Shown one piece after another: positions 40,970-41,181 of a DNA stretch of 41,181 nt. Source of the DNA: JAGVJT01 sp964513205 (GTDB lineage: Bacteria; Pseudomonadota; Gammaproteobacteria; Legionellales; Legionellaceae); assembly GCA_964513205.1 (NCBI GenBank), contig CAZELP010000016.1:1-41181 (forward strand), in the 5' to 3' direction. The position numbers and the translations under genes are program-made. Numbering within the stretch: the first letter of the stretch is position 1; every line of letters begins with the position of its first letter. A model generated the notes under the pieces. That model ran no database searches, was not told where the DNA came from, and saw only the letters and a program-made list of their open reading frames with translations.

Positions 40970-41181
40970 CTACTTCTTTTTAGGCGCCAACACCATAAAC
41001 AACTGCCGACCCTCACGTTTTGCCTGCTGTTCAATGACAGCAAACTCAGCGGTATCTTGTTGTAGACGCTCGAAAATTTTCATTCCAAGCTCTTGGTGAG
41101 CCACTTCACGACCACGAAACCGCAGTGTGATTTTGACTTTGTCGCCATCAGCCAGGAACGAACGAATTTTACGGAGCTTGA
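40970..41181 (-). CDS. infC: translation initiation factor IF-3, 3' part (start beyond window)
   Basis: The last 70 codons of infC, open at the right edge. The frame reads IRSFLADGDKVKITLRFRGRE, then HQELGMKIFERL and ends QLFMVLAPKKK followed by TAG (40970-40972). This is the IF-3 C-terminal domain, which binds the 30S platform. The start is outside the window. The gene order infC-rpmI-rplT supports it. Confidence 0.95.
   Translation of the reverse strand, partial: KLRKIRSFLADGDKVKITLRFRGREVAHQELGMKIFERLQQDTAEFAVIEQQAKREGRQLFMVLAPKKK

Noticed and set aside
1..41181. CRISPR array, insertion sequence, prophage or integron
   Set aside because: No regularly spaced repeats, transposase, integrase or recombinase frames are present; all long frames fit chromosomal genes.

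Overview
The window is a dense, roughly 40% G+C stretch of a gammaproteobacterial chromosome. It carries seven Dot/Icm type IVB secretion genes (dotD, dotC, dotB, dotA, icmV, icmW, icmX), which points to the order Legionellales (Legionella, Coxiella, Aquicella, Rickettsiella or Berkiella-like bacteria). The housekeeping blocks (infC-rpmI-rplT-pheS-pheT-ihfA, rplM-rpsI-petABC-sspA-sspB, tsaE-amiC-mutL-miaA) follow the usual gammaproteobacterial order. No gap without a gene exceeds 300 bases, and I see no tRNA, insertion sequence, phage gene or CRISPR array.

Layout. 1-160: a strong outward-facing promoter resembling an rRNA operon P2 promoter, so an rrn operon probably starts just left of the window. 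164-2077: three accessory genes on the minus strand: an unknown 137-residue protein, an outer-membrane beta-barrel, and a 188-residue protein with the Thr-Cys-His signature of CheD-type glutamine deamidases. 2163-5345: a one-module NRPS-like enzyme (adenylation, carrier, condensation-like) whose specificity residues read as glycine. 5428-9634: an EVE-domain protein, aroB, aroC and an amino acid permease, all minus and tightly packed. 9686-17349: a minus-strand O-antigen operon (glycosyltransferase, manC, wzm, wzt, gmd, rmd, glycosyltransferase) that supplies GDP-D-rhamnose and an ABC exporter, much like the Pseudomonas A-band cluster. 17439-18284: psd (plus).

18421-26178: the Dot/Icm block. 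dotD-dotC-dotB (plus) meet dotA-icmV (minus) tail to tail; icmV and icmW-icmX diverge from a 107-base promoter region that includes a CpxR-like GTAAA-N6-GTAAA repeat beside the icmW start. dotDCB encode the outer-membrane lipoproteins and the cytoplasmic ATPase; dotA-icmVWX encode the polytopic membrane protein and its partners.

26189-36098: one long minus-strand series, in transcription order rplM-rpsI, terminator, petA-petB-petC (cytochrome bc1), sspA-sspB, tsaE, amiC, mutL, miaA, a small CHCC zinc-finger protein and a heptosyltransferase-like GT9 enzyme. Most junctions overlap by a few bases. 36205-41181: infC (3' end), rpmI, rplT, a perfectly palindromic terminator/attenuator, pheS, pheT, ihfA and a thioredoxin-like [2Fe-2S] protein.

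The observations most worth following are the CheD-like deamidase with an acidic tail next to a Dot/Icm system (a candidate translocated effector), the putative glycine-activating A-T-C enzyme, and 9-12-9 inverted repeats that overlap the promoter and ribosome-binding site of two accessory genes. Several conserved proteins are also unusual: a very short cytochrome c1, a PLWY Qo motif, and a 12-residue acidic insertion in ribosomal protein S9.
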